This document shows positions 17,503-27,234 of a DNA stretch of 64,000 nt, piece after piece. The position numbers were made by a program, and so were the translations under genes. The notes beneath the pieces are model-generated. The model searched no databases. It saw only the letters and a program-made list of their open reading frames with translations, and was not told where the DNA came from. Position 1 is the stretch's first letter, and each line of letters begins with the position of its first letter. This DNA is from Saprospiraceae bacterium (lineage in GTDB: Bacteria > Bacteroidota > Bacteroidia > Chitinophagales > Saprospiraceae), in the NCBI GenBank assembly GCA_016714085.1, contig JADJNW010000001.1, positions 558,001 through 622,000 on the forward strand. Reading direction: 5' to 3'.

Positions 17503-20046
17503 ATGAAGAAACTATTCTACTTATGTTTGCTTGCTTTGGGGGGAATTGGCATGGCAAATGCACAGGAAATTGTACCCATCACTGAAAATCCGGCCATACA
17601 ACGCTATATTTTTGAACAGCAAAATCAATTGCCAAAGGCATTGCAAAAACGCCCTTCAGCGATAGAAAAAAATGACTGCGTAGTCGAAAACCCTAATGAA
17701 ACCTACGTCATCTCAGGAACAAGCCTTCCTATTAAAATTGAAATTGATACCGCAGGATTGGGCAGCCTTGCTGGCACTTATGAGTGTTTGAATTGTGAAA
17801 ATGCTTTATACGGAAATGCTTCTGTATCAAATGATACGCTGTATTATGAGGCATCAAGCGATGTATTGGGCGGTAAAGAGAATATCTCTGTACAATTTTG
17901 CAATCCCAGTGGCTGTCGCACAAAGTCTTATCGCATCGTGGTGCGCCGGGCTGCTCAGAATCATTATTTTATAGAAGTACCACTCAGCCCGGAAGGCGTG
18001 AGTACGCTGCCTACCAGTGTGAATAGCAGACTCCCCGGAAAGCAAGCAATTTGCAGTAGTTTTTTGGATTGTGGAGATGCTTATGAAGATGAAGCCAAAT
18101 CCATTGATTTGAATAGTGAAAGCACCAGCATAACGTATCAGGCCAGCCGCTACGCAGGCGTGGATTCGGTGTGCGTTGTGCTTTGCGATTCCTTTGCGAT
18201 TTGCGATACATTCCGATTTTCTTTCAGAATTGTAGGCGATACGCTCGATATTCCGTTTATGGATGATTTTTCTTATTTCGGGCCTTATCCTTTGGTCGGC
18301 AATTGGCTGGATCGGGACGCTTTTGTCAATAATGATATGGCCAAAGATCCACCTTCCTGGGGCGTGGCTACTTTTGATGGATTGGATAGCGAAGGTACGG
18401 CTTATGGCGGTGGCTATGGCGAAGCGGATCGGATGACCTCTAATTATTTGAATTTAAATGGAATAGGTGGGGATATATTTGTTACTTATTGGCTACAACG
18501 ACGCGGTTTTGGCGACCGCCCTGAGCAACAAGATTCGATGGTATTGGAATTCAAGGATCGGAATGGTGAATGGGTTTATGTCAGAGGTATCAGCGGTTTA
18601 TCAACCAATCAAACAGATACGATACAACCCTTTGAATTTTATCGGGATTTAATACCTAATCAGTTCAGATACAAGGGTTTCCAGTTTCGTTTTAAAAATT
18701 TTTCCGATCGCACCGGCTTGCTGGACGTCTGGCATTTGGATTATATCAGAGTGGATAATAATAATACAGATTCTGTTTTTTCAGATATTGCGTTTACGCG
18801 TTTCCCAAATTTTATCACCGAAAAATACAGCAGTATGCCCTGGCGGCATTTTAAAGAACAGCCACTCGAAGAATTAAAGGATAGTATCAGCGTGGGCTTG
18901 TGGAATCATGATGATGAAAAGCAGCCTGCTTCGAATTCAAAGGTGCGACTATTTGAAACCGTTTCCAATACTAATATTTTCAACGTCACTTTATTTAATG
19001 GTGAAGAAGCTAATATTGAAAATGGTAAGCCAGTGAATCGAAATTATTTATTTGTCAATGATCCGAAGGGTTTTCCTGAGACCGCATGGGATAGCCTTTC
19101 CCTTATTATGATTGGGCCAGCTTTTGATAATTATGATTCCTTATCATTTCGTTTAGAATACACTTTTGAAAATACGCAACAAAATATAGCAAGTCCAAGC
19201 TACAAAGCTTCCGTAGAACAGAACGATGGCGTGCGCCGCTTCACTATTTTTGACAATTATTTCGCCTATGATGATGGCACCGCTGAGGCAGGTTTGATCG
19301 GGCAGGCGGGCGTGCAAATCGCTGTGGAATTTGTTGCGAATGTAGAAGATTCGCTGAGAGCCGTGCAAATTCACTTCCCGCGCACCACGATTGATGTTTC
19401 CGATCAGGAATTCAATCTTCAGGTTTGGGTTGGAAATTTAGACAATACACCCGACTATGAAAAAGTATTATTGCGACCACTATATACTGATTTAGTGTAC
19501 GATACGCTTCAAGGTTTTACTACATATATATTGGTGGATGAAGAAGATAAACCCAAAGCGCTTTACTTGCCCAAAGGTACTTTTTATGTAGGCTGGCAAC
19601 AGGTATCGCCTTGCTCCGGCACTAAATGCATTCCTTTTGGCTACGACCGAAACACACCGCAGGGTCTGAAATATTTATATGTGAATAATACCGGAAACTG
19701 GCAGCCATTTCCGGCAAACTTTTCGCCTGGTGCAGTCATGCTTCATCCTGTGGTCGGGAATGAGACGCCGCCGCCTACGACTTCCGTGGGAGAAGTAATA
19801 ACAGGGATTTCTAATTTCAAATTATTTCCAAATCCTACGCGTAATACTTTGAATATTATTCCATTAGAAGGAAATTATGAAGATTTTTCATTTAGTATTT
19901 TCAATATTTCCGGTCAAATGCTATCACAAGGAATTTTGCAATCCCAATTGGATGTAAATAATTATCCGGCAGGAATGTATTTTTTGAAAATTGAAGATCG
20001 ACGCAAGAACTATATCTGGAATGAAAAGTTTATTATTGCAAAATAA
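17503..20046 (+). CDS. Large type IX-secreted surface protein
   Basis: 847 residues from the ATG at 17503 (MKKLFYLCLLALGGIGMANAQ, a clean signal peptide); an ATG at 17458 would bury it. No catalytic motif is recognised. The body contains Ig-like beta segments with Cys pairs (YECLNCENALYG, SFLDCGDAYEDE, CVVLCDSFAICDTF), a middle part resembling a laminin-G/MAM-like jelly roll (PFMDDFSYFG, WLDRDAFVNN), and a C-terminal Por sorting domain (FPNPTRNTLNI, FNISGQM, YPAGMYFLKIED). Likely exported and anchored at the cell surface by the type IX system. Function unknown. Confidence 0.8.
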   Translation: MKKLFYLCLLALGGIGMANAQEIVPITENPAIQRYIFEQQNQLPKALQKRPSAIEKNDCVVENPNETYVISGTSLPIKIEIDTAGLGSLAGTYECLNCENALYGNASVSNDTLYYEASSDVLGGKENISVQFCNPSGCRTKSYRIVVRRAAQNHYFIEVPLSPEGVSTLPTSVNSRLPGKQAICSSFLDCGDAYEDEAKSIDLNSESTSITYQASRYAGVDSVCVVLCDSFAICDTFRFSFRIVGDTLDIPFMDDFSYFGPYPLVGNWLDRDAFVNNDMAKDPPSWGVATFDGLDSEGTAYGGGYGEADRMTSNYLNLNGIGGDIFVTYWLQRRGFGDRPEQQDSMVLEFKDRNGEWVYVRGISGLSTNQTDTIQPFEFYRDLIPNQFRYKGFQFRFKNFSDRTGLLDVWHLDYIRVDNNNTDSVFSDIAFTRFPNFITEKYSSMPWRHFKEQPLEELKDSISVGLWNHDDEKQPASNSKVRLFETVSNTNIFNVTLFNGEEANIENGKPVNRNYLFVNDPKGFPETAWDSLSLIMIGPAFDNYDSLSFRLEYTFENTQQNIASPSYKASVEQNDGVRRFTIFDNYFAYDDGTAEAGLIGQAGVQIAVEFVANVEDSLRAVQIHFPRTTIDVSDQEFNLQVWVGNLDNTPDYEKVLLRPLYTDLVYDTLQGFTTYILVDEEDKPKALYLPKGTFYVGWQQVSPCSGTKCIPFGYDRNTPQGLKYLYVNNTGNWQPFPANFSPGAVMLHPVVGNETPPPTTSVGEVITGISNFKLFPNPTRNTLNIIPLEGNYEDFSFSIFNISGQMLSQGILQSQLDVNNYPAGMYFLKIEDRRKNYIWNEKFIIAK

Positions 20047-20047
20047 T

Positions 20048-20121
20048 GTATAGAGCATTAGGTAGAGAGTATAGGGATAACTCGAACTCGATCATATTTT
20101 TCTCTACCTTATACTATCTAC
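20048..20121. repeat. Phrase-repeat inverted pair before the rhodanese gene
   Basis: GTATAGAGCATTAGGTAGAG follows the stop of the Por-tail gene, and TCTCTACCTTATACTATC precedes the rhodanese ATG. The right arm reads back as a variant of the left one, so both can pair in a joint transcript. Confidence 0.6.
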
Positions 20122-20132
20122 AAAAATAAAAT

Positions 20133-20441
20133 ATGGATATTACCGTAAAAGAATTGAAAGAAAAAATGGCGAATGAGGATGGCTTTATTCTCATTGATGT
20201 GCGAGAGTCTTACGAACACGCCGATTTTAACATAGGAGGAAACCTGATCCCATTAGGAGATATTCCAGCCGCAATGGGTGATCTGGAAGAATATAAAGAT
20301 AGTGAAATCATTGTTTACTGTCGTTCCGGGCGTCGCAGTGCCAATGCGCAGGCATTTTTGCAACAAAATGGTTTTAAAAATGTGCGCAACCTCATTGGTG
20401 GTATGTTGGACTGGGAAGATACGTTTGGCAGAAATACGTAA
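20133..20441 (+). CDS. Single-domain rhodanese-like sulfurtransferase
   Basis: 102 residues, one rhodanese domain. DVRESYEHADFNIGG and the active-site loop VYCRSGRRSA place the persulfide Cys at position 63. Family members move sulfane sulfur to acceptors in the cytosol; no signal peptide is seen. The C-terminal GGMLDWED is typical. No sulfur-pathway gene is adjacent, so the partner is unknown. Confidence 0.9.
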   Translation: MDITVKELKEKMANEDGFILIDVRESYEHADFNIGGNLIPLGDIPAAMGDLEEYKDSEIIVYCRSGRRSANAQAFLQQNGFKNVRNLIGGMLDWEDTFGRNT

Positions 20442-20501
20442 CCCCTTCTCTCCAAGTCTCCGAGTCTCCAAATCCCCAGGTCTCCTGGCCTCCAAGTCTT
20501 A
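20442..20501 (-). repeat. Phrase repeat (GGAGACTTGGAGAC type) after the SPOR gene
   Basis: Read on the minus strand, the SPOR-protein stop is followed by repeated variants of GGAGACTTGG. The 18-base stretch GGAGACTTGGAGAGAAGG is shared exactly with the tail of the Lrp gene 9 kb away (29440-29500). Confidence 0.65.
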
Positions 20502-20502
20502 C

Positions 20503-21078
20503 TTACTCTTGCTCTCTTTGCTGATGCACGTAAGCCTCTACGCCTTTGGCTTTCAGATCATTCACTAATTTTTTTGCATCCGATTCTGAAGAGAAACGAT
20601 CCACCAGCACGGCCGCATATTTGCCTCGATTGAAAGGCGATACTTCTGCATTGGGAAAACCGAGCTTTTGCAAGCGTTTGGCTTCGTTTTCCGCATTGCT
20701 TTTGACGGAGAAAGCTCCTGCCAGCACCAGATAATCCCCGGCGCTTCGGGAACTAGTGGTTGGCGTAGATGCAGGTGTTTTTTCTGGCGTATTATTTTGA
20801 GATGTAGTTTTTGCTTCAGATGTAGTTGGCTCATTATCAGAAGTATTCTCGTTGAAAACCTCTACTTCGTCATCATCCGGGTCTTCATCGGTAGGCGGCA
20901 ATATCTGAGTCGTATCCTGATAATAATCATATTCGTAATCCTGCAATGTATTTTCTGTATTTTGCTGGGCAACGTCTTTTTCTTTGTTTCTCAGGCTAAT
21001 GGTTTTCCATACCAGTATGGCCAAAGCCGCAGCACACACCACAATAATTCCGATAGTTACATAATCCAATCTTGACAT
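20503..21078 (-). CDS. Membrane-anchored SPOR-domain protein
   Basis: 191 residues. N-terminal transmembrane helix at about 8-25 (TIGIIVVCAAALAILV), an acidic, Thr/Ser/Pro-rich linker (about 45-110), and a C-terminal SPOR domain (YLVLAGAFSVKSNAENEAKRL, RFSSESDAKKLVNDLKAKG). SPOR domains bind denuded septal peptidoglycan, so a role in division or envelope maintenance is likely. It converges on the rhodanese gene. Confidence 0.85.
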   Translation of the reverse strand: MSRLDYVTIGIIVVCAAALAILVWKTISLRNKEKDVAQQNTENTLQDYEYDYYQDTTQILPPTDEDPDDDEVEVFNENTSDNEPTTSEAKTTSQNNTPEKTPASTPTTSSRSAGDYLVLAGAFSVKSNAENEAKRLQKLGFPNAEVSPFNRGKYAAVLVDRFSSESDAKKLVNDLKAKGVEAYVHQQREQE

Positions 21079-21548
21079 GGCGATTGATTTTTGTCAGCAA
21101 TTTAATGATATTTTCGCAAAAAAACACAACTTTAAGCGGGATACATAGCATTTTTCTGCTTTTCAAGCGTATGTTCTCAAACTTCGTAGAAAAATAGAAA
21201 AAAATTGTCATTTGATAAAATAAAATTTCTGATTGAACCATTATAATAGCGCATAACTTTTAACAAGAATAAAATACCTCACAATTCAGAACACTTCTAC
21301 ACTTTATATCTTTATAACTGTTTTATTTTCAAGGCAATAATCTTGAAAATGACGCTTATTTAATACCCCATCACTTTTAATACTTAATAATAATCGAATA
21401 CTTTCTGTATTTTGATTCTAATATTTATTTGGTTCTACTAAGAAACCAATTATATCAATATTGTTCAAATTTTAATAAAATATTATAAAATAGCTGATGA
21501 TGCACCATTACATGACGCCTTATTATAAAACTATTAAAAAGCATCATT
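21079..21548. other. Intergenic region, 470 bp
   Basis: AT-rich divergent region between the SPOR gene and the ankyrin gene. It contains a hairpin with 8-bp arms TTTTCAAG / CTTGAAAA near 21328-21351 and another around GGTTCTACTAAGAAACC. No coding stretch or confident promoter is seen. Confidence 0.5.
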
Positions 21549-22705
21549 ATGAGAGCTACCCTTCTGAGTATGATCATTTTGTTTTTCGCAGGTTTGAACA
21601 TCATTGCTCAAACGAGTGCGGAAGCAACTGAAAATAAGCAAATTACACAAACTTCAGCCCCGGACGATAAAATTAAAGCAACGGATGTAAGCAAACTGAC
21701 GGAAGCAGAATTGACCCAAAAAGTCTTCGATGCGATCAACGCCAGGGATAGCAATCAACTCAAGCCCTTACTCAACGCGCTGATGTACTATCGGCATAAC
21801 GAAGCGGGAGAAACTGCTCTTACTCAGGCAATTGTGAACAACGATCCAATAATGGTGCGCCTGTTGGTGCGCGAAGCGGTGATCAATTTGAAAAATAAAG
21901 CCGGAGAAACGCCTTTTACGCTTGCTTTAAAACAAGGAAATCAGGAAATTATTCACTTGATCGCCCAAAGAGCCAAAACTGGTTTGAAAAATGACAAAGA
22001 TGAATCGCCTTTAATGCTGACGATTGAGCATTTTGATGATTTGTTCCTGTTGCAGGATTTGATTGACAAGGGCGCTGACGTGAATAATAAATCCAATGGC
22101 ATTACCCCCATCGCACGCGCTACGGAGCTTGGAAAAGTACAAACCGTAGCGCTTCTTCTTCGCAATGGCGCTGACCCCAGCAAGCCCAATGCAAATGGCG
22201 AACTGCCTTTGTTTATTGCGGTTCAGCATAATTTTGATGCCATCGCGGGGATGTTATTATACAAAAGTAAGCAGCCGGATAAAGATGCCAACTGGAAAAA
22301 TAAAATCGGCGAAACCTTATTGAACCTTGCCGCAACGCAAGGAAACAACCGTTTGGTAAGCATTTTAGTCGAATACGGCGCTGATCCTGTGGGCGGTGAT
22401 TATCTGGAAAATACGGGATTGCATATTGCAGCGGAAAGCGGAAACGTAGAAATAGCGCGGGTGCTGCTCGAAAAAGGCGCCCGGCCGATCAACCGAATAT
22501 GTTGGGTACAACACCGATTATGGCTGCTGCCCAAAACAAACATAATGAGTTGGCTAAATTGTTGGCGGAATATGGCGCCAATCCTGCGCGCCGAAATTTT
22601 GCAGGGATTGCCGCTAATGATTATGGCGCTTATTCTGTAAAAGCATCAATCGAAGTGGAATACGAACAAATGGTTGATAATCAGCCCCAATCATCTAAGA
22701 ATTAA
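21549..22705 (+). CDS. Exported ankyrin-repeat protein (frameshifted)
   Basis: Signal peptide (MRATLLSMIILFFAGLNIIAQ) followed by about eight ankyrin repeats of roughly 33 residues, such as GETALTQAIVNNDPIMVRLLV and NTGLHIAAESGNVEIARVLLEKGA. The frame breaks near 22480 at GGCGCCCGGCC. One more C joins EKGA to PADQPNMLGTTPIMAAAQNKHNELAKLLAEYGA, the last repeat, giving 385 residues. Ankyrin repeats bind proteins; the partner is unknown. A terminator lies 140 bp beyond the stop. Confidence 0.85.
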
Positions 22706-22755
22706 TTCAAATATTATACTATTTTCACTGTAAACCGACACCGAACTGTATAGCA

Positions 22756-22810
22756 CCAAAAACCTTAAACCCTCAAAACCTTAAAACCACTAACCTAAAA
22801 CCTGACACCT
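22756..22810 (+). repeat. C-rich phrase repeat with no gene behind it
   Basis: Variants of AACCTTAAAACC. Elsewhere in the window such C-rich phrases sit directly before start codons; here none follows. It borders a decayed zone, so the gene it served may have been lost. Confidence 0.5.
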
Positions 22811-22845
22811 TTTAATTTACCGGGAACTTGTAAAGGTCGTCTTAG

Positions 22846-22887
22846 TAGGGATTTTGCTGCCGTTGGCATTGCGAAATCCCTTTTTTA
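22846..22887 (+). terminator. Rho-independent terminator after the ankyrin gene
   Basis: AGGGATTT pairs with AAATCCCT around a loop that contains a second small stem (TGCC / GGCA), followed by six T. Confidence 0.75.
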
Positions 22888-23676
22888 TTGCAATGAAGGG
22901 ATAAACATCTTTGAGCACCATCCCACGGTCCCACCCACTATCACATACGCCCAACCCCGCCCGAAACCTATTAAATCAATTCCTGGTTTTTTGCATTTTT
23001 AAGTAAATGGTGGAATCTTTTACCCAAAGCTTAAAGTTTCTTCCTTTTATCACTTTCGGCGGATGTAATAATATAATCTCTGTCATCAATTATCAATAGT
23101 ATTTAGATCATGGAGATGCCCAGCGGCTAAGAATTCAATGACAAGAGTTTCGGGAAATTTTGTTATTTCCATTTTGATAAATTTTATAATTGCTAAATAG
23201 TTATTTCCAAAGACTTTACATGTATTCCTTTTCCTCCTGCCATTAATTTTATAATGATATCATTTTCTAAAATCAAGTCACAATCAAACCAGGATATCAT
23301 AAATCGACCTTGTTAAAAATTGAGATCTTTTATATTTAAAATATCATATAAATAGCAAGCGACGCCCCTCCATCCCTGTTCCGGCTTCTCCTGATAATAT
23401 CGCTAAACATCCTACCAGCATCCCCTTTTTTGGTCGGTTTGTTGAAACTAATAACCATCAAGTCAAATACTTACTTACTTGTTAATTACATTAATCTTTT
23501 TTTTAAGTCGTAGGACTTGCCGGCACGCAATGCCCGTACAATGGCGCTTTATCTTTTTTTTCACTCGGTTCCGTTTTTGATGTGTCCATTACTTTTTGAA
23601 GTGTTTGCAGCAAGGCGGGGGCTCAAAAAGACGCATTTCAACAATTATTTTTCCAGTCTGATCGGTTTCCACTTTA
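22888..23676. other. Decayed intergenic zone
   Basis: Nearly 800 bp without an intact gene. Short minus-strand stretches look like gene debris (for example about 27 codons at 23110-23190 starting MEITKFPETLVIEFL, and an overlapping stretch ending GKGIHVKSLEITI), but none matches a family I recognise. Confidence 0.45.
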
Positions 23677-24075
23677 TTACATTCCAACACCATTCTTTAA
23701 GTTGTTCTTTGGCACGCTGCACGCGCGATTTGGCGCCTGAATAAGAAATCTCTAAATGATGAGCTAATTCCAATGAGAAAAATTTAAAAATCCTTGAAAA
23801 AGAGCATCATTTGTTTCCTGTTCAGGGAAATCAATTTGTTCCATTGTTAAAAAAGAATGATGCTGCCGGAAGTAGTCAACTACTGCGTTTCGGGTCAATT
23901 GATAAACCCAGGATGTAAGCTTTTTATAATCTTTTAGCGTGTGAATATTTAGTTGAATCTTTAAAAATACTTCTTGTAAAATATCCTTACTTGTCTCCGC
24001 ATCTTTTACCTTTCGGAGAATAAATTTGTACAATTCTTCATGCAAATCCACCCAAATCGCTTGAATTTCCGGGTT
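23677..24075 (-). pseudogene. Broken SigZ-like ECF sigma factor
   Basis: Sigma region 2 is clear (YKFILRKVKDAETSKDILQEVFLKI, SWVYQLTRNAVVDYFR). In-frame codons NPEIQAIWV continue the similarity upstream of the annotated-style GTG at 24051, but stop at a TAA where the start codon should be. Downstream, region 4 (LELAHHLEISYSGAKSRVQRAKEQL) is in another frame, and the linker that normally precedes it (ALPEKYREAL-like) is missing. Lost start, deletion and frameshift together make a true pseudogene more likely than a read error. The 5' flank is a run of A and T homopolymers. Confidence 0.75.
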
Positions 24076-24129
24076 TTAGGGAAAAAATTTTTTGGGGAAA
24101 AAAAAATTTTTTTTTTTGCTTTTAGTTTT

Positions 24130-25490
24130 TTACACATTCGGCAATTTCCAGCCGTTTTGATAATTTGCTTTAATCAGCATATTGGCTTCTTTATCGTTTT
24201 TGAACTCGCCTTTGGCGGCATCCCAATAAACTTTTCTGCCAGTCTTGAAAGCGACATTGCCCATATGTGCGTTGATCGCAGCAACAGCGCCCGTTTCGAT
24301 GCCACAACGCAAGATCGAAGCATCATTTTTTTGCATGGCTTGTACAAAATTCTTTACATGCTCCCCTAAATAATCGCCGCCGCCAACTCGGCCTTGATCC
24401 GGTAAATCCTCAATTTTATATTGCAATACGCCTTGCTGATCGCGCTTTGTTTCAGGAATTATTTCCCAACCGCCCCTATTTACAACCATCGTACCATTAT
24501 TCCCAATAAAAGCAATGCCTTCGGTCTTGCCATAATTACCACCGTCGATGCCGGTGGCGTGTTCCCACAGCATATTAAAATTATCATATTCAAACACCGC
24601 TTGTAAAGTATCAGGTGTTTCCGATGCATCATCGGGATAAGCGAGCTTGCCGCCAGAAGCCACGACAGACTTGGGCGCGGAGGCATTCATAAAATATAAT
24701 GCAATATCAATTTCGTGTACGCCCCAGTCCGTCATCAAGCCACCAGCATAATCCCAAAACCACCGAAAATTAAAATGAAAACGATTCGCATTAAAGGCAC
24801 GCTTTGCCGCCACCTGAGCCACATATCATAATCCACGCCAGCCGGAGGCGCGCTATCAGGCTTTACCGGTACGGGCTCCATCCAACCTTGATATGCCCAG
24901 CATTTTACGAGGCGAATATTGCCTAATTTGCCCGTTTTCAAATATTCATGCGCTTGCCGATAATGTCCGCCGCTGCGCTGCCACTGCCCAATTTGCACCA
25001 TTTTATTATATCTTTTAGCGGCTTTCATCATAATATTACATTCCTCGATAGAATTGGCCAGCGGTTTTTCACAATACACATGCTTGCCAGCCGACAATGC
25101 ATCGCAAAAAGTAAGACAATGCCAATGATCGGGCGTCGCAATAATAATCGCATCCAATTCCTTCATTTCCAGCATCTTCCGATAATCCTTGAAGAGCTTT
25201 GGTTTCCTGCCACCTCTCAATTCCGCCACATTAGCAGCGCGTTCGTCGAGTACGCTTTGATCCACATCCGCGAGGGCGATACATTCTACTTCTGGCACAT
25301 TCATCAGGTGCGAACGCAGGTTCGACCAACCCATGCCCTTGCAGCCAATGAGTCCGTAATTGATTTTATCATTAGCCGATACGCGGCGGATGGTTTGAGA
25401 AATGGACTCGAGCGGAAGCCCTCCAGCAATGGCTGTGCCTGCAAAAGCGGCAGAAGTGCGACGAATAAATTGGCGACGGGAATTGGACAT
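24130..25490 (-). CDS. Gfo/Idh/MocA-family oxidoreductase with Tat signal (frameshifted)
   Basis: NAD(P)-dependent sugar or inositol dehydrogenase family. The N-terminus has a Tat-type leader (SRRQFIRRTSAAFAG). The Rossmann part contains INYGLIGCKGMGWSN, and the CEKPLA motif follows with the active-site region EKP. The second half (FHFNFRWFWDYAGGLMTDWGVHEIDIALYFMN) is in another frame. One missing base near 24810 restores DYDMWL then AAKRAFNANRF and 453 residues. Bacteroidota often export such proteins for glycan degradation. Substrate unknown. It lies next to two broken genes, so real decay is possible, but the single-base defect resembles the other frameshifts in this window. Confidence 0.85.
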
Positions 25491-25617
25491 ACTAATATGG
25501 TTTAGATCGTTTCTGAAATCGATTTACAAAATCTTCGTTTCGCTAATATATTTTTATTTTGTGGGACTGCAAAGGGGGAGACGAGGATTTTTTTTAATAG
25601 ATAAGGATATAATAAAC

Positions 25618-25869
25618 TTAATCTTGTAAATAATGCTGCGAGTAATGTATTTTTTCTGATAAGTTTTTTTTCAAGAAACCAATTATGAGATCATTTTGAA
25701 AATTCCCTAGGAAGATTAATGAATTTTCATTTTCTAAAATCCAAAAGGCATCTCTCATTTGTATTATACTTAGATATATGTTTGCCTCATTTTCTAGATT
25801 ATGAGTTATTTTTAGTTCTCCATTTTTATGTTTAATAACTGTTATAAATTCAAGAATATTTTTTTTCAT
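25618..25869 (-). CDS. Small hypothetical protein
   Basis: 83 residues, beginning MKKNILEFITVIKHKNGELKITHNL, mixed alpha/beta in character with hydrophobic and acidic segments, and no signal peptide, membrane helix or recognised motif. It lies 45 bp downstream of the Uma2 remnant on the same strand. Could be a genuine small cytosolic protein or debris in a decaying zone. Confidence 0.4.
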   Translation of the reverse strand: MKKNILEFITVIKHKNGELKITHNLENEANIYLSIIQMRDAFWILENENSLIFLGNFQNDLIIGFLKKNLSEKIHYSQHYLQD

Positions 25870-25913
25870 TTACTTAGAATTTTATTAATATTTTGTTTGT
25901 AATATTTCTGCTT

Positions 25914-26099
25914 TCAATCCCACACCTTCCCAAAATCAACCTTTACAGTACAATCCACAAATGTAAATTTACAATTAATATCTCTACCTTTTATTAAAAG
26001 CTTATAATGATTATCTTGTAATTCATAAATATTAACAATTTCCGCTTAAGGATCAATAATGATATAATATTTTATCTGGATGGCACTACTCATAAATTC
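25914..26099 (-). pseudogene. Uma2-family (PD-(D/E)XK-like) C-terminal remnant
   Basis: A minus-strand stretch reads KYYIIIDP, stop, AEIVNIYELQDNHYKLL and then FVDCTVKVDFGKVWD, the usual C-terminus of Uma2-family proteins common in Bacteroidota and cyanobacteria. The stop codon TAA replaces one residue in the conserved IDPxAE stretch, and the N-terminal two-thirds of the gene are gone. Not detectable as a long ORF because of the stop. Confidence 0.65.
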
Positions 26100-26183
26100 T
26101 TTTTTAGCATTTCATGCAATTTACAAGCTAAACGTAACTTTTGCAAATGGATATTGCAAATTGCTATATACCACAACTTACTC

Positions 26184-26214
26184 TTGACCCTTGTATAAAA
26201 AAACTATACCTTTG
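26184..26214 (+). promoter_or_regulatory. Promoter of the HU-SPOR gene
   Basis: TTG at 26184 and TACCTTTG at 26207-26214 with a 20-base spacer match the Bacteroidota -33 / -7 pattern (TTTG, TAnnTTTG). It lies about 80 bases before the start codon at 26293. Confidence 0.65.
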
Positions 26215-26292
26215 GGGAATATTTTATCTGAAAATCAAGTTCTTATAAACAAGAGCTATTATCAATCCCAATAACGTATTAACCGAGAGACT

Positions 26293-27234
26293 ATGCAATT
26301 CGATATTAATAGCAGCATCGCGGCTTTGCTGTACGAGCACCAAACGGTAAGCTTGCCAGGATTGGGAAGTTTTGTTTCTAATTATAAACCTGCCAATGTA
26401 GATCCTGTGGAAGGAAAAATCCAACCTCCTTCTAAACAACTGATCTTCAATAGAAATCTCTTGATGGATGATGGTTTGCTGGTGCAATACTTGCGCAAAA
26501 AATATAATGTATCCTACCCAACTGCTATGCAGGCGGTGGAGGAATATGTGAAAAATGCCAAAACAGCGATTGAAAAGCGCGATATTTTTACGATTCCAGG
26601 CGTAGGGCGTTTATATAAAGATTATGAGCAAAATTTTCAGTTTTTGCCGGATGATGCCAATTTTAATACTGATTCTTACGGCTTGCCGACGGTAGAATTC
26701 TATCCTGTATTGCGCAATCAGCGGGAAGCGCCCGCGCAAAAAGGGACAACACCTATTGCTAATGTTCAGCAGCAATCGGCTTCCAGTGGGAGAGGCTTTA
26801 GCAAAAACATTCGCGGATGGCTCCAACGCAATGTGGTAGGGGTGAGTAGCGTATTGCTTGTCGCGGTGGCTCTGGCAGCGTATTTTCAATTTCTCTATGA
26901 GCCTAAATCTTTACAAGAGCCGCTACCTACGGAGCGTGTGAATGTCAGCCCTTCGAGTATAACTTCCGAAGAAGAATCGGAGTCACCCGTTACCAATGAT
27001 AATAATGAAGATGATCCTGCTGTTGATAATACCGATCCTGCTGATACAGAAGGGATTACGGAGCGTCCCGGCCAAAAAACTTGTATTATAGCGATTGGAA
27101 TTTTTAATGATCCTAATAATGTGGAGCGCCTTGTAAAGCAAATATTTGAAGAAGGATACGAGCCTTTCACCGAGAAAAAAGGTAAATCTACACGCGTGGG
27201 CGTACAAATGGCTTATCAGCAGCATATTCGATAA
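26293..27234 (+). CDS. HU-CCDC81 / SPOR membrane protein
   Basis: 313 residues with the typical Bacteroidota order: an N-terminal HU-related CCDC81 region (LLYEHQTVSLPGLGSFV, FNRNLLMDDGLLVQYL) to about residue 130, a transmembrane helix at about 184-202 (VLLVAVALAAYFQFLY), an acidic Asp/Asn-rich linker, and a SPOR domain from about 260 (CIIAIGIFNDPNNVERLVKQI). SPOR binds septal peptidoglycan; the HU-like part faces the cytosol. Likely an envelope or division protein. Its 3' end overlaps that of the convergent S41 protease by 47 bases. Confidence 0.88.
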   Translation: MQFDINSSIAALLYEHQTVSLPGLGSFVSNYKPANVDPVEGKIQPPSKQLIFNRNLLMDDGLLVQYLRKKYNVSYPTAMQAVEEYVKNAKTAIEKRDIFTIPGVGRLYKDYEQNFQFLPDDANFNTDSYGLPTVEFYPVLRNQREAPAQKGTTPIANVQQQSASSGRGFSKNIRGWLQRNVVGVSSVLLVAVALAAYFQFLYEPKSLQEPLPTERVNVSPSSITSEEESESPVTNDNNEDDPAVDNTDPADTEGITERPGQKTCIIAIGIFNDPNNVERLVKQIFEEGYEPFTEKKGKSTRVGVQMAYQQHIR

